From positions 1 through 61,025 of the forward strand of contig NZ_JALNUI010000025.1 of NCBI RefSeq assembly GCF_026544205.1: DNA of 61,025 nt. Direction: 5' to 3'. Below the pieces are notes generated by a model, which was not told the DNA's origin, did no database searches, and was given only the letters and a program-made list of their open reading frames with translations. Made by a program: the position numbers and the translations under genes. This stretch comes from Curtobacterium sp. GC_Cur_3 (GTDB lineage: Bacteria > Actinomycetota > Actinomycetes > Actinomycetales > Microbacteriaceae). Shown piece after piece: positions 1 through 8,551 of the stretch. Position 1 is the first letter of the stretch, and every line of letters starts with the position of its first letter.

Positions 1-115
1 CTTCGTGTCGGCTCCCGATGCCGGGACCCGACACGAACTGCGATCTCACCCGGGCTCGAGCGAGGACGCGGACGGGAACGACGACGCGGACGCGGATACG
101 CCCGCGCACCCGACC

Positions 116-225
116 GGTCACGACTCCCCGCTCACGTCCGCCGAGCGGTCGGAGACCGTCGCTGCAGAGCCCGCCGACCGACGCTCCCCGACCGGTCGGC
201 GCCCACCCGACGGGGTGTCGTGACC
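116..225. repeat. 110-bp inverted-repeat element, family C copy 1
   Basis: The outer ends are GGTCACGACTCCCC (116-129) and GGGGTGTCGTGACC (212-225), 14-bp arms with one mismatch. A related 122-bp element with the same GTCGTGACC ends is at 6982-7103. The two share little in the middle except a CCCCGAC/GTCGG-rich part. Size and structure suggest a small non-coding palindromic element. No target duplication was recognised. Confidence 0.5.
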
Positions 226-319
226 ACTCGGCGGGCGGAACCAGCGCTGCGGGGGCCACCCGAGCCTCCCGGCCGGCGCCACAGGCACGGCGGACCCTGC
301 TGCCGACACCCCGGACACG

Positions 320-355
320 ACGAAGGCCCCGCACCGATCGGTGCGGGGCCTTCGT
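320..355. terminator. Terminator hairpin after clpP2
   Basis: A perfect 36-bp palindrome centred on GATC begins 9 bases after the clpP2 stop codon. The stem is GC-rich and no T-tract follows, as is usual in actinobacteria. Confidence 0.85.
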
Positions 356-363
356 CAACAGGA

Positions 364-1023
364 CTACTTGACGAGCGCGGGGAGGTTCTTCCGGCTGGTC
401 AGGACCTGGTCGATCAGGCCGTACTCCACGGCTTCCTGCGCGGACATGATCTTGTCGCGCTCGATGTCGTGGTTGATCTCTTCCGGCGTCTTGTTCGAGT
501 GCTTCGACAGCGTCTCCTCGAGCCAGGTGCGCATGCGGAGGATCTCCGCAGCCTGGATCTCGATGTCGGAGGCCTGTCCGCCACCCTGCTGGACGGCAGG
601 CTGGTGGATGAGCACACGCGCGTTCGGCAGAGCGAGGCGCTTGCCAGCGGTGCCGCCGGCGAGGAGCACCGACGCGGCCGAGGCAGCCTGTCCGAGGCAG
701 ACCGTCTGGATCTGCGGACGGATGTACTGCATCGTGTCGTAGATCGCCGTCATCGCGGTGAACGAGCCACCGGGCGAGTTGATGTACATCACGATGTCGC
801 GGTCCGGGTCCTGCGACTCGAGCACGAGCAGCTGGGCCATGACGTCGTCGGCGGACGCGTCGTCGACCTGCACGCCGAGGAAGATGATGCGGTCCTCGAA
901 GAGCTTCGCGTACGGGTCCTGGCGCTTGTAGCCGTAGGCCGTGCGCTCTTCGAACGTCGGCAGGATGTACCGATCAGTGGGAGCCGGGACGTTCTGCGCG
1001 CCACCGAGCATGGGGAGATGCAT
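364..1023 (-). CDS. clpP2: ATP-dependent Clp protease proteolytic subunit ClpP2
   Basis: Serine peptidase (family S14) that forms the barrel-shaped degradation chamber with ClpP1 and works with ClpX or ClpC in the cytoplasm. The product is 219 aa. Catalytic Ser115 lies in GQAASAAS, His140 in VLIHQP and Asp190 in IERDK. The N-terminus with RYILPTFEE is typical of actinobacterial ClpP2, while the gene upstream has ClpP1 features. The start at ATG 1023 is preceded by AAGGAAAC at a good distance. It follows clpP1 by 26 bases, so the two are co-transcribed, and a strong hairpin follows. Confidence 0.96.
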   Translation of the reverse strand: MHLPMLGGAQNVPAPTDRYILPTFEERTAYGYKRQDPYAKLFEDRIIFLGVQVDDASADDVMAQLLVLESQDPDRDIVMYINSPGGSFTAMTAIYDTMQYIRPQIQTVCLGQAASAASVLLAGGTAGKRLALPNARVLIHQPAVQQGGGQASDIEIQAAEILRMRTWLEETLSKHSNKTPEEINHDIERDKIMSAQEAVEYGLIDQVLTSRKNLPALVK

Positions 1024-1049
1024 TCTCGTTTCCTTTTCTTCGGTGGTGA

Positions 1050-1679
1050 TCAGGACTGGGCGTCGGGGTCGGCGGCCGGGGTCGGCGTCTCGCCGTCGCT
1101 GACGGTTCCGCCACCACCGACGACCTCGGCGGACGATGCGCGGAGGTGGTCGACGAAGCCGTACTCCAGGGCTTCCTGCGCCGAGAACCAGTTGTCGCGG
1201 TCGTTGTCCTTGAGGACCTGCTCGATCGTCTTGCCGGTCTGCTCGGCGGTCAGCTCGGCCATGCGCTGCTTCATGTCGAGGATGACCTTCGCCTGCGTCT
1301 GGATGTCCGCGGCGGTCCCGCCGAAGCCACCGGACGGCTGGTGCAGGAGCACACGGGCGTTCGGGGTGATGTAGCGCTTGCCGGGCGTGCCGGACGAGAG
1401 CAGGAACTGCCCCATCGACGCGGCGAGGCCGATGCCCACCGTGACGATGTCGTTCGGCACGAACTGCATCGTGTCGTAGATCGCCATGCCGGCGGTGATC
1501 GAACCACCGGGCGAGTTGATGTAGAGGTAGATGTCCTTCTCAGGGTCCTCGGCGGCGAGCAGCAGCAGCTTGGCTGCGATCTCGTTCGAGTTGTCGTCGC
1601 GGACCTCGGAGCCGAGCCACACGATCCGGTCTCTCAGAAGGCGGTCAAAAACACTGGGGTTCAGTGTTGCTTCGGCCAT
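1050..1679 (-). CDS. clpP1: ATP-dependent Clp protease proteolytic subunit ClpP1
   Basis: Second S14 protease subunit; actinobacterial ClpP1 and ClpP2 form a mixed two-ring complex. The 209-aa product starts [15 protein letters not shown]. The triad is Ser88 (GLAASMG), His113 (LLHQP) and Asp162 (DNDRDNW). A longer reading frame opens at 1847, but ATG 1679 has GGGAGC upstream and matches the usual length, so I chose it. The C-terminal tail of about 25 residues after DHLRAS is glycine/proline-rich. It is separated from tig by 378 bases containing a terminator, so it probably also has its own promoter. Confidence 0.95.
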   Translation of the reverse strand: MAEATLNPSVFDRLLRDRIVWLGSEVRDDNSNEIAAKLLLLAAEDPEKDIYLYINSPGGSITAGMAIYDTMQFVPNDIVTVGIGLAASMGQFLLSSGTPGKRYITPNARVLLHQPSGGFGGTAADIQTQAKVILDMKQRMAELTAEQTGKTIEQVLKDNDRDNWFSAQEALEYGFVDHLRASSAEVVGGGGTVSDGETPTPAADPDAQS

Positions 1680-1857
1680 GGAAAAGCTCCCGTTCAGTTG
1701 TCGCTTGATGTCGAACTTATCGGTTGCAACGCAGCACTTCTCGCCTGTTCGCTGTCGGCAATGCGGTGGTGCTCCGCGAGGACGTCGTGGGGGTGTTCTG
1801 GGGCGTTGCCTGGTGCGCATCGCGCGGCGCATCGCGGAGTCAGACACCCCTGTCTGC

Positions 1858-1927
1858 GCGAGACGCCGCCATCCGAGCGAGACGCCGCCAGAATCGGCGG
1901 CGTCTCGGCGCGCAGGCGGCGTCTCGC
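1858..1927. repeat. Four-arm inverted repeat (GCGAGACGCCGCC)
   Basis: GCGAGACGCCGCC occurs as two direct copies (1858-1870 and 1877-1889) followed by two inverted copies (1896-1907 and 1915-1927). The DNA or RNA can therefore fold either as one long stem or as alternative stems. It sits in the putative clpP1 promoter/leader region; a regulatory role is only a guess. Confidence 0.6.
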
Positions 1928-1993
1928 GGTGACGCCGGTGTCTCAGCGTCAGCCGGGCCGGGGCGGCCCAGCGTCGCTCCCCGGAAACAGACA

Positions 1994-2025
1994 GGAGGCG
2001 CGGTGCCAGCTGGCACCGCGCCTCC
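1994..2025. terminator. tig terminator, palindrome family A copy 1
   Basis: Perfect 32-bp palindrome with arms GGAGGCGCGGTGCCAG and its complement, 32 bases after the tig stop codon. The same sequence apart from one covarying base pair recurs at 6929-6960 and 51882-51913. Confidence 0.85.
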
Positions 2026-2057
2026 CGTCGTTGACGCTGGTCGCGTCGAGCAGATGA

Positions 2058-3365
2058 CTACTCGGCGTCGACCGTGGTCGGCTCGGCGACGCCCGCGGTG
2101 AACGCGGACAGGTCGACCGGCTCGCCGTTGGAGTCCTTCACCGTGACCTGCGCGAGGACGGTGGCGACGGCCTTGGAACGAGCGACCTCGCCGACCATGC
2201 CGGGGATCTGCCCGTTCTGGTCGATCACCTTGATGAACTCGCCCGGCTCCATGCCGTACTGCGCGGCGGCCTGGATGAGGTACTGCGTGAGCTCCTCCTG
2301 CGAGACCTGGATCTGCTCCTTCTCCGCGATGGAGTCGAGCAGGATCTGCGAGCGGAAGGCGGTCTCGCTGGACTCCGCGACCTCCTTGCGGTGCTCGTCG
2401 TCCTCCAGGCGGTTCTCCTGCTCGAGGTGACGGTGCACCTCGTCCTCGATGAGCTTCTCCGAGATCGGGATGTTGACGTCCTCGAGCAGCTTCTCGACGA
2501 GCAGGTCGCGCGCCGCGGAGCCCTGACCGAAGGTCTTGGACTTCGCGATCTGCTCCTTCAGGTCGGCCTTGAGCTCGTCGATGGTGTCGAACTGGCTGGC
2601 GATCTGCGCGAACTCGTCGTCGGCGTCGGGGAGCTCGCGCTCCTTGACGGCGGTGACGGTCACGGCGATCTGGGCGATCTCGCCTTCGCGGTCGCCACCG
2701 ACGAGCTTGGACTCGAAGGTGGTGGACTCGCCGGCGGTGAGGGACTCGAGGGCCTCGTCGATGCCCTCGAGCAGGTCGCCCGAGCCGAGCTCGTAGGAGA
2801 CGCCGGTGGCCGAGTCGACCTCGTCGTCGCCGATGGTGGCGGTGAGGTCGATCTGCGCGAAGTCGCCGGTGGTGGCCGGACGGTCGACCGTGACGAGGGT
2901 GCCGAAGCGCGTGCGGAGGTTCTGCAGCTCTTCGTCGATCTCGTCGTCGGAGACCTCGACCGCGTCGACGGTCAGCTCGTACGAGGAGTAGTCGGGGAGG
3001 TCGAACTCCGGACGGACGTCCACCTCGAAGGTGAGGACGAGGTCACCGGTGAAGTCGTTGACGTTCGGGAGCTCGGCGACGTCGGCCTCGGCACGGCCGA
3101 GGATGCGCAGCTCCTGCTCTTCGACCGCCTGGCGGTAGAAGGTGTCGATCGCGTCGCCGACGGCGTGGTTCAGGACCTCGCCGCGGCCGACACGCTGGTC
3201 GACGATCGCCGGCGGGACCTTGCCCTTGCGGAAGCCGGGGATGTTGATCTGCTCGGCGATGTGCTTGTAGGCGTGGTCGAGGCTCGGCTTGAGCTCTTCC
3301 GGCGTCACGTTCACCGTGAGCTTGACGCGGGTCTCGCTCACCTTGTCGACGGTGCTGTTGGCCAA
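2058..3365 (-). CDS. tig: Trigger factor, ribosome-bound chaperone and prolyl isomerase
   Basis: Binds the ribosome at the exit tunnel and helps new chains fold. The 435-aa product has the N-terminal ribosome-docking signature GFRKGKVPP at residues 44-52, a FKBP-like PPIase domain around 150-245 ([14 protein letters not shown]), and a long helical C-terminal chaperone domain. The start is TTG at 3365 ([15 protein letters not shown]), preceded by AGGAGAA. The frame stays open upstream only because it runs through the tRNA-Pro gene. It lies 35 bases downstream of tRNA-Pro and ahead of clpP1-clpP2, the usual actinobacterial order. Confidence 0.96.
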   Translation of the reverse strand: MANSTVDKVSETRVKLTVNVTPEELKPSLDHAYKHIAEQINIPGFRKGKVPPAIVDQRVGRGEVLNHAVGDAIDTFYRQAVEEQELRILGRAEADVAELPNVNDFTGDLVLTFEVDVRPEFDLPDYSSYELTVDAVEVSDDEIDEELQNLRTRFGTLVTVDRPATTGDFAQIDLTATIGDDEVDSATGVSYELGSGDLLEGIDEALESLTAGESTTFESKLVGGDREGEIAQIAVTVTAVKERELPDADDEFAQIASQFDTIDELKADLKEQIAKSKTFGQGSAARDLLVEKLLEDVNIPISEKLIEDEVHRHLEQENRLEDDEHRKEVAESSETAFRSQILLDSIAEKEQIQVSQEELTQYLIQAAAQYGMEPGEFIKVIDQNGQIPGMVGEVARSKAVATVLAQVTVKDSNGEPVDLSAFTAGVAEPTTVDAE

Positions 3366-3400
3366 GGGGGATTCTCCTGATGGTTGGCGGTGGTGTGTCC

Positions 3401-3477
3401 TGGTCGGGGCGACAGGAGTTGAACCTGCGACCTCCCGCTCCCAAAGCGGGCGCTCTACCAAGCTGAGCTACGCCCCG
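3401..3477 (-). tRNA. tRNA-Pro (TGG)
   Basis: 77-nt cloverleaf including an encoded CCA end (TGG at 3401-3403 on the plus strand). The 7-bp acceptor stem CGGGGCG/CGCCCCG closes perfectly, the T arm is GCAGGTTCAACTCCTGT and the anticodon loop CTTTGGGAG gives anticodon TGG. Confidence 0.96.
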
Positions 3478-3534
3478 TTTGACTGGGCCAGGGTGCTCGC
3501 GCACACCGGTAGGGCGCATGCGACGCCGATGAGT

Positions 3535-3891
3535 CTAGCGGGGATGTGCTCCGTCGTCCCCGGGAGCCGCGCGGCCTGTGGGAAGCTCGTCGTCCTCCAC
3601 AGCCACGAGCCCCTTGCGCCACTGCACGCCGACGACGATCTGCACGCCGAGTGCGGCGAGCGCCAGCACCAGGCCGAGCACGATCCGCCACACGTGCAGG
3701 AGCGCGTGCCACGGCTGGGCCTGCGGGTCCCCGAGGACCTCCGGGCGCAGCGAGAGCACGACCGCGGCCAGCACGACGAGGGCGTAGGAGACGACCCGGG
3801 AGCGTCTGATCCTGCGCTGGGAGGCCTCGTCCGGCGGGAGCACGACCACGCTGCCGGGAGCCGTCCGCTTCGGTGCTGATCGTCCGCTCAC
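3535..3891 (-). CDS. Small two-helix membrane protein, unknown function
   Basis: 118 aa, not a family I can name. A basic N-terminus (QRRIRRSR) is followed by two hydrophobic segments at about 34-47 and 68-88 and a polar acidic C-terminus, so both ends are probably cytoplasmic. It lies between tRNA-Pro and tRNA-Gly, divergent from the latter. Codon use looks native, and the frame is intact over the whole inter-tRNA space. Actinobacterial genomes often carry such a small membrane gene beside tig. Start ATG 3891 is the only in-frame ATG near the front. Confidence 0.7.
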   Translation of the reverse strand: MSGRSAPKRTAPGSVVVLPPDEASQRRIRRSRVVSYALVVLAAVVLSLRPEVLGDPQAQPWHALLHVWRIVLGLVLALAALGVQIVVGVQWRKGLVAVEDDELPTGRAAPGDDGAHPR

Positions 3892-3940
3892 GTGCCGTTC
3901 GTCCGCTACAGTGGTGGGGCTGCGCCTCGTGCGCAGGCGC

Positions 3941-4011
3941 GGGGATGTAGCTCAATGGTAGAGCCCCAGTCTTCCAAACTGGCTACGCGGGTTCGATTCC
4001 CGTCATCCCCT
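3941..4011 (+). tRNA. tRNA-Gly (TCC)
   Basis: 71-nt cloverleaf: acceptor GGGGATG pairs with CATCCCC, D arm GTAGCTCAATGGTAGAGC, anticodon stem CCAGT/ACTGG with loop CTTCCAA (anticodon TCC), and T arm GCGGG-TTCGATT-CCCGT. CCA is not encoded (CTC follows). Its last nine bases are also the end of the GH10 gene on the other strand. Confidence 0.96.
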
Positions 4012-5229
4012 CTCTGCAACCACTCGCACCTCGGCCTGCTCGTGGCCGATGGAGAACGACGTCGCCGCACCACGCACGTCGACCCGGTACTCCCCCCGGA
4101 ACCCGCGCACCTGCACCTGGCCCCGCTCGTCCGTGCGCATCGTGGTGGGAGCGAACCACCACTCCTCCTTCACCAGGCGGCGGAGCACGTCGTACGCGGG
4201 CTTCGGCGTGCCGTCGGCCCGGACGAGTCCGATCGGGGCCCCGAGCCAGGCGTCAGCGTCGGTGATCCCCCAGTAGGTGACCGCCTCGACGGACGGGTGC
4301 CCCACGAGGCTCCGGTAGTGCCGCTCGACGTCGTCCGCCTGGCGCGCCTCCCCCTCGGGCGTGGACGGCCACGAGTCGACCTGGTGGTCGTTGAGGTCGA
4401 CGATGTGCGCGGGCATGAGGTCGCCCGACACGAGTGACGTCTCGGTCAGGTGCAGCGGCAGGCCGTAGCGGGCGAACCGATCGACCATCGCGAGCATCGT
4501 GTCCTCGCCCCAGTAGCCCTGGTGCATGTGGGTCTGCAGCCCGATGGCGTCGAGCTGCACGCCGGCCTCGAGGACGCCCTCGATCAGGCACTCGTACGCG
4601 CTCGACAGGTCGAAGTCGTTGAGCAGGAGCGTGGCGTGCGGGTTCGCCGCGCGGGCCTCCTCGAACGCCATCCGGATCATCGGGATGCGGCCCCGGGCCC
4701 GGGCGAGCGGGGTGATCGCGTTCTCGCCGTTGTCGAACACGGGCATGATCACGACCTCGTTGATCGCGTCCCAGGTGTCGATGACCCCGGCGAACCCGCT
4801 GACCTCGCGGCGGATGCGCGCGCGCTGCAGCTCCTCCACCTCGTCCAGGGGCAGTCCGAGCAGCCAGTCCGGCTGCACGGTGTGCCAGACGAGCGGGTGC
4901 CCCTTGAGGGCGATGCCACGGTCGCGGAACCACCGCGCCGTGGTCAGCAGCCGTGCGGTGTCGGGGTTCCCGCGCTCCGGCTCGAACCGCCCCCAGTAGA
5001 ACGGCAGCGTCGCCACGTTGAACACGTCGGCGTAGAGGTCGGCGAGGTGGTCGTCACCGACCCCGGGCTCACCGTTCGCGAGCCCGATGAAGTCGAACCC
5101 GATGTTGCCGAACGAGAAGGCGTGTCGGGTCTGCTCGACGGTGACGTCGGCGCCGGGCACCGGGGCGCCGTTCCCGTCCACGACGGTCAGCGTCGTCGTT
5201 CCAGAGCGGTGGTCTGTTCCGTGCGTCAT
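4003..5229 (-). CDS. Glycoside hydrolase family 10 enzyme (xylanase-like)
   Basis: Retaining beta-glycanase of the GH10 fold; xylan or short xylooligosaccharides are the expected substrate. The 408-aa product begins with a small beta-rich domain ([20 protein letters not shown], residues 12-31) before the barrel. Acid/base Glu158 is in WDAINE and nucleophile Glu263 in LHLTETS; the KGHPLVWH motif is at 109-116. No signal peptide is visible, so it is either cytoplasmic and acts on imported oligosaccharides or exported by another route. ATG 5229 has GGAGGA eight bases upstream. Its stop codon and last two codons overlap tRNA-Gly, which is unusual. Confidence 0.88.
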   Translation of the reverse strand: MTHGTDHRSGTTTLTVVDGNGAPVPGADVTVEQTRHAFSFGNIGFDFIGLANGEPGVGDDHLADLYADVFNVATLPFYWGRFEPERGNPDTARLLTTARWFRDRGIALKGHPLVWHTVQPDWLLGLPLDEVEELQRARIRREVSGFAGVIDTWDAINEVVIMPVFDNGENAITPLARARGRIPMIRMAFEEARAANPHATLLLNDFDLSSAYECLIEGVLEAGVQLDAIGLQTHMHQGYWGEDTMLAMVDRFARYGLPLHLTETSLVSGDLMPAHIVDLNDHQVDSWPSTPEGEARQADDVERHYRSLVGHPSVEAVTYWGITDADAWLGAPIGLVRADGTPKPAYDVLRRLVKEEWWFAPTTMRTDERGQVQVRGFRGEYRVDVRGAATSFSIGHEQAEVRVVAERG

Positions 5230-5437
5230 CGCGCGTCCTCCGACGTCGTCGTCCGGGTTTTGTTGTGCGCGCCAACATAGCACCGGGCTGCCCGTTCGTG
5301 AACAATGTGTCAACTTTCCCGTCGACGGCCCCGACCTTCGCCACACTGAGACCGGACCCGGCGAGCAGCCACCGTCGCCAGGCCTCCTCCCACCCGGAGC
5401 CGCCAGTGCTGGCGGCGTCGCACACAAAGGAGCTCTC
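5230..5437. promoter_or_regulatory. Divergent control region of GH10 and the hydrolase
   Basis: The minus strand has TTGACA (5308-5313 as TGTCAA) and the palindrome-like TGTTGTGCGCGCCAACA at 5261-5277, with 5-bp arms TGTTG/CAACA, between it and the GH10 start. GTTCGTGAAC at 5294-5303 is a second short palindrome. These are candidate operator sites, but the arms are short. Confidence 0.4.
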
Positions 5438-6262
5438 ATGGGCACGATCACCACCACCGACGGCACCGACATCTTCTTCAAGGACTGGGGCTCGGGTCAG
5501 CCCGTCGTCTTCAGCCACGGCTGGCCGCTGTCGGCCGACGACTGGGACACCCAGATGCTGTTCTTCCTGGCGCAGGGGTACCGGGTCATCGCGCACGACC
5601 GACGCGGGCACGGCCGCTCCAGCCAGACGTCGGACGGGCACGACATGGACCACTACGCCGCCGACCTCGCGGCGCTGACGGAACACCTCGACCTGCACGA
5701 CGCCATCCACATCGGCCACTCGACCGGTGGTGGCGAGGTCGCCCACTACATCGCGCAGTACGGCGAGGAGCGGGTCGCCCGGGCGGTCCTGATCAGCGCC
5801 GTGCCGCCGATCATGGTGCAGACCGACGCCAACCCCGGTGGACTGCCCAAGAGCGTGTTCGACGACCTGCAGGCACAGCTTGCCGCGAACCGGTCGAACT
5901 TCTACCGCGCCCTGCCCTCCGGTCCGTTCTACGGGTACAACCGCCCGGGCGTCGAGGCCTCGGAGGCGATCATCGAGAACTGGTGGCGCCAGGGGATGAT
6001 GGGCGGCGCGAAGGCCCACTACGACGGGATCGTCGCGTTCTCGCAGACCGACTTCACCGAGGACCTCAAGAAGATCAGCGTGCCCACCCTGGTCATGCAC
6101 GGCGAGGACGACCAGATCGTGCCCTTCGCGGACGCCGGCCCGCTCTCGGCCGAGCTCGTGCAGAACGGCACCCTGAAGGCCTACCCCGGCTTCCCGCACG
6201 GCATGCCGACGACCGAGGCCGACACGATCAACGCCGACATCCTGGCCTGGCTCCGCGCCTGA
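5438..6262 (+). CDS. Alpha/beta hydrolase, non-heme chloroperoxidase-like
   Basis: 274-aa alpha/beta hydrolase of the cofactor-free haloperoxidase/arylesterase group. The oxyanion motif FSHGWPL is at 25-31, the nucleophile elbow GHSTGGG places Ser95, an acidic residue is in HGEDDQIVP (about 224) and catalytic His254 is in FPHGM. Such enzymes hydrolyse small esters or lactones; peracid-dependent halogenation is a side activity. AAAGGAG lies six bases before ATG 5438. It is divergent from GH10 and followed by two tandem hairpins. No signal peptide, so cytoplasmic. The natural substrate cannot be told. Confidence 0.9.
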   Translation: MGTITTTDGTDIFFKDWGSGQPVVFSHGWPLSADDWDTQMLFFLAQGYRVIAHDRRGHGRSSQTSDGHDMDHYAADLAALTEHLDLHDAIHIGHSTGGGEVAHYIAQYGEERVARAVLISAVPPIMVQTDANPGGLPKSVFDDLQAQLAANRSNFYRALPSGPFYGYNRPGVEASEAIIENWWRQGMMGGAKAHYDGIVAFSQTDFTEDLKKISVPTLVMHGEDDQIVPFADAGPLSAELVQNGTLKAYPGFPHGMPTTEADTINADILAWLRA

Positions 6263-6273
6263 CCCACCGCGGT

Positions 6274-6326
6274 GCGGCAGCCCGGCGACGGCTGCCGCAC
6301 CCCCGGCAGCCCGGCGACGGCTGCCG
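6274..6326. terminator. Two tandem identical hairpins after the hydrolase
   Basis: GCGGCAGCC-CGGCGAC-GGCTGCCGC (6274-6298) is repeated as CGGCAGCC-CGGCGAC-GGCTGCCG (6304-6326), and a third half follows. The loop is identical in both. Position suggests transcription termination for the gene ending at 6262. Confidence 0.6.
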
Positions 6327-6455
6327 TACCCCCGGCAGGCACCACACGTCATCCCCGGCGGTGAAGCCTGTCCGTCGCGCGGCCGATGCGACGGGGCCCG
6401 GTCCGTTCCCAGACTGGAACCCCGTTCCCCGACCCCGCGCCCACCGAGGCCGGAG

Positions 6456-6878
6456 ATGACGAGTCGAGCCATGACCACTGTCGCCGAGAAGCTCCAGCAG
6501 AAGACGAAACAGCCCGTCAGCACCCGCCAGGTCCGGCTCCGGCTGGTGCACCTCGACTTCTGGTCCGTGGTCAAGCTGTCGTTCCTCATCTCCCTGGCCG
6601 GGGCGATCGTGCTCGTCGTCGCCGTGGCGGTGGTGTGGGCGGTGCTCGAGCAGACCGGTGTCTTCGACCGGGTCGACTCCCTGCTGCGGGACGTCCTGCA
6701 GCAGAAGGCGTACTCGATCCGGGACGAGGTCTCGCTGGGTCAGGTGCTCGGGTTCGCGAGCGTCCTGGGCATCCTCGACGTGGTCGTCGGGACGGTGCTC
6801 GGCGCCGTGGTGAGCATCCTCTACAACCTCAGCGTGCTGGTCACCGGCGGCCTGAACGTCGGCTTCGCCAACGACTGA
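6456..6878 (+). CDS. DUF3566-type transmembrane protein
   Basis: 140 aa. After a positively charged N-terminus, the segment VRLRLVHLDFWSVVKLSFLI is characteristic of the DUF3566 family, followed by two membrane helices at about 38-65 and 96-120 (LGFASVLGILDVVVGTVLGA). Function is unknown; in many actinobacteria a DUF3566 gene stands near gyrA at the origin, whereas this copy sits among sugar genes. GGAG lies only one base before ATG 6456, and ATG 6471 is an alternative start. Confidence 0.8.
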   Translation: MTSRAMTTVAEKLQQKTKQPVSTRQVRLRLVHLDFWSVVKLSFLISLAGAIVLVVAVAVVWAVLEQTGVFDRVDSLLRDVLQQKAYSIRDEVSLGQVLGFASVLGILDVVVGTVLGAVVSILYNLSVLVTGGLNVGFAND

Positions 6879-6928
6879 CCCCGCCACGACGGTCAGGTCG
6901 CTCATCGAGCGCGTCCGCCCGCCGGACG

Positions 6929-6960
6929 GGAGGCTCGGTGCCAGCTCGCACCGAGCCTCC
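6929..6960. terminator. Terminator-like hairpin, palindrome family A copy 2
   Basis: Arms GGAGGCTCGGTGC (6929-6941) and GCACCGAGCCTCC (6948-6960) with a six-base loop. It lies 50 bases after the DUF3566 gene. Compared with the copies at 1994 and 51882, the seventh pair is T-A instead of G-C or C-G, so the stem is conserved by covariation. Confidence 0.8.
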
Positions 6961-6981
6961 AGTCCGGCCCGTACCGGCCAC

Positions 6982-7103
6982 GCGAGTGGTCACGACACCC
7001 CGAGCGCGTACCGGCGAGGGGTTGGAGGTCGTCGCTTCGCGACGCCCCGACGGACGATCTGTGACCCGTCGGCGGACCTGAGCAGGGTGTCGTGACCGCT
7101 CGC
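6982..7103. repeat. 122-bp inverted-repeat element, family C copy 2
   Basis: Ends GCGAGTGGTCACGACACCC (6982-7000) and GGGTGTCGTGACCGCTCGC (7085-7103) are 19-bp arms with one mismatch. Shares its ends with the element at 116-225. Lies immediately upstream of the sugar-operon promoter. Confidence 0.55.
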
Positions 7104-7145
7104 CACCCCCACTCGACCCGTCGCACGCCCGCCCGCGTTACATCG

Positions 7146-7173
7146 TTGACATGCGTTTACAGCGCTGTAAAGA
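7146..7173 (+). promoter_or_regulatory. Sugar-operon promoter with embedded LacI operator
   Basis: TTGACA (7146-7151) and TAAAGA (7168-7173) are spaced 16 bases apart. The spacer holds the perfect 16-bp palindrome TTTACAGCGCTGTAAA (7156-7171), a classic LacI-family site with central CG. A repressor there blocks RNA polymerase directly. The identical 16-mer recurs at 13939-13954 next to the lacI-type gene. Confidence 0.9.
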
Positions 7174-7208
7174 TGGTCCAGCGCGACGGAGCGCCAGAGG
7201 GAGCAGCA

Positions 7209-8519
7209 ATGGCCGGCAGCAGGACAGGCACCATCGGAACCGCACTCAGTCGACGCGGGTTCCTCACGAGCGCCGCGGGTGGCATCGCCCTCGGCACGAT
7301 GGCACTCGCCGGGTGCGCGGCTCCCGGCGGAGCGGCTTCGGGCGGTGCGACGACGATCCGCTTCTACGAGCAGAAGCAGGAGGTCATCGCCTACTTCGAC
7401 GAGCTCCTCCGCCGCTTCGAGCGCGAGAACACCGGCGTCCGGGTCGTGCACGACAGCACGACGGCGATCGCCCCGCAGTTCGTGCGCGGGCAGCCGTCCG
7501 ATGTCGGGTGCTTCAACGACAACCTCGAGCTCGCCCGGTACGTCGAGCGCGGCGTGCTGCGGGACCTCAGCTCCCTGCCGTCGGCCGACCGCATCCGCCC
7601 CAGCATCACCACCCTCGGCCAGCAGTACGCCACCTACCAGGGCCAGACGAGCGTGCTGCCGTACTCGCTCGCGGCCGCCGGCGTGATCTACAACAAGAAG
7701 ATCTTCGCCGAGCACGACCTGCCCGTCCCCACGACGTGGAACGAGTTCGTCGACGTGTGCACCGCCCTGCAGAAGGACGGTGTCACGCCGATCTACGCCA
7801 CCGACCGCGACACCTGGACGCTCTGGCAGGGGCTCTTCGACTACTCGGTCGGCAGCCTCGTCGAGCCCGGCGCCTTCTTCCGGAAGATGACGGCGATCGG
7901 CGCCGACGTCGGCCCCGACTCCGAGGTGTCGTTCGAGAAGACCCTCGCGGTGCCGATGGAGCGGGCGAAGCGCATCTCCACGTTCTTCAACCCGGACCAC
8001 GCGACCCGGTCCTACGCCGACGGCAACCTGGCGTTCGGGCAGGGCAAGGCGGCGATGTACCTGCAGGGCCCGTGGGCGCTCGGGCAGATCGCGCTGATCG
8101 ACGACAAGCTCGAGGTCGGGACGTTCGCGCTCCCGGTGACGAACGACCCCGCCGACCGCAAGGCGCGCGTGAACATCGACCTCGGCCTGTGGATCCCCAC
8201 GGCGAGCGGCAACGTCGAGCGGGCGGAGGAGCTCGTCGAGTTCCTCATGCAGCCCGAGGTGCTCGACGCCTACAACCGCGACAACCTGGCCTACTCGACG
8301 ACGAAGGACGCCCCGCCGCAGTCCGACGAGCGACTCGCGGGCCTGCAGCGCTACGTCGACAGCGCCGCGTTCTACCAGGGCGCCGGCACCTTCATCCCGA
8401 CCTCGATCCCCCTCGGCAACTACCTGCAGTCGGCGATCCGGAGCGGTGACTTCACCTCGATGCTGCAGCGGCTCGACGCGGACTGGCGACGCCTCGCCGG
8501 CCGGTCCGCCACCGTCTGA
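7209..8519 (+). CDS. Sugar ABC transporter substrate-binding lipoprotein (Tat)
   Basis: 436-aa family 1 solute-binding protein (MalE type). The leader has a twin-arginine motif SRRGFLTS and a lipobox LAGC, so it is probably exported folded by Tat and lipid-anchored outside the membrane. The mature part shows the expected features (VLPYSLAAAGVIYNKKIF, GKAAMYLQGPW). ATG 7209 has GAGGGAG at a good distance; upstream in-frame codons lie in the operator. First gene of an operon with two permeases and a GH31 enzyme. No ATPase gene is nearby, so a shared MsiK/MalK-type ATPase encoded elsewhere is likely. Substrate unknown, probably an alpha-linked oligosaccharide. Confidence 0.92.
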   Translation: MAGSRTGTIGTALSRRGFLTSAAGGIALGTMALAGCAAPGGAASGGATTIRFYEQKQEVIAYFDELLRRFERENTGVRVVHDSTTAIAPQFVRGQPSDVGCFNDNLELARYVERGVLRDLSSLPSADRIRPSITTLGQQYATYQGQTSVLPYSLAAAGVIYNKKIFAEHDLPVPTTWNEFVDVCTALQKDGVTPIYATDRDTWTLWQGLFDYSVGSLVEPGAFFRKMTAIGADVGPDSEVSFEKTLAVPMERAKRISTFFNPDHATRSYADGNLAFGQGKAAMYLQGPWALGQIALIDDKLEVGTFALPVTNDPADRKARVNIDLGLWIPTASGNVERAEELVEFLMQPEVLDAYNRDNLAYSTTKDAPPQSDERLAGLQRYVDSAAFYQGAGTFIPTSIPLGNYLQSAIRSGDFTSMLQRLDADWRRLAGRSATV

Positions 8520-8551
8520 CCCGGCAGCGACCGAGACCTCCAGGAGCCCTC

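Larger units (their letters stand above)
1..363. other. Gene-free left edge with inverted repeat and terminator
   Basis: I see no convincing gene here. Several frames are open but they are arginine- and proline-rich products of GC-rich DNA without ribosome binding sites. The stretch holds an inverted repeat with ends at 116-129 and 212-225 and the terminator of clpP2 at 320-355. In most actinobacteria clpX follows clpP2; it is not found in these 363 bases and, if present, lies beyond the edge. Confidence 0.7.
1680..2057. other. tig-clpP1 intergenic region with palindromes
   Basis: This 378-bp gap has no gene. From the clpP1 side it holds the clpP1 leader, a small CAGACA/TGTCTG hairpin near 1841, a four-copy GACGCCGCC cruciform at 1858-1927 and the tig terminator at 1994-2025. 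Confidence 0.75.
6879..7208. other. Intergenic region with two palindromic elements and promoter
   Basis: This 330-bp gap carries no gene. It holds the family A hairpin (6929-6960), the family C inverted-repeat element (6982-7103), and the promoter and operator of the downstream sugar operon (7146-7173). Confidence 0.8.

Noticed and set aside
5..1374. Plus-strand frames at the left edge and opposite clpP1/clpP2
   Set aside because: Shadows of the clpP genes or biased low-complexity peptides. No start signals.
4003..5229. GH10 as a secreted xylanase
   Set aside because: The product begins with a polar region and lacks a signal peptide or membrane segment.
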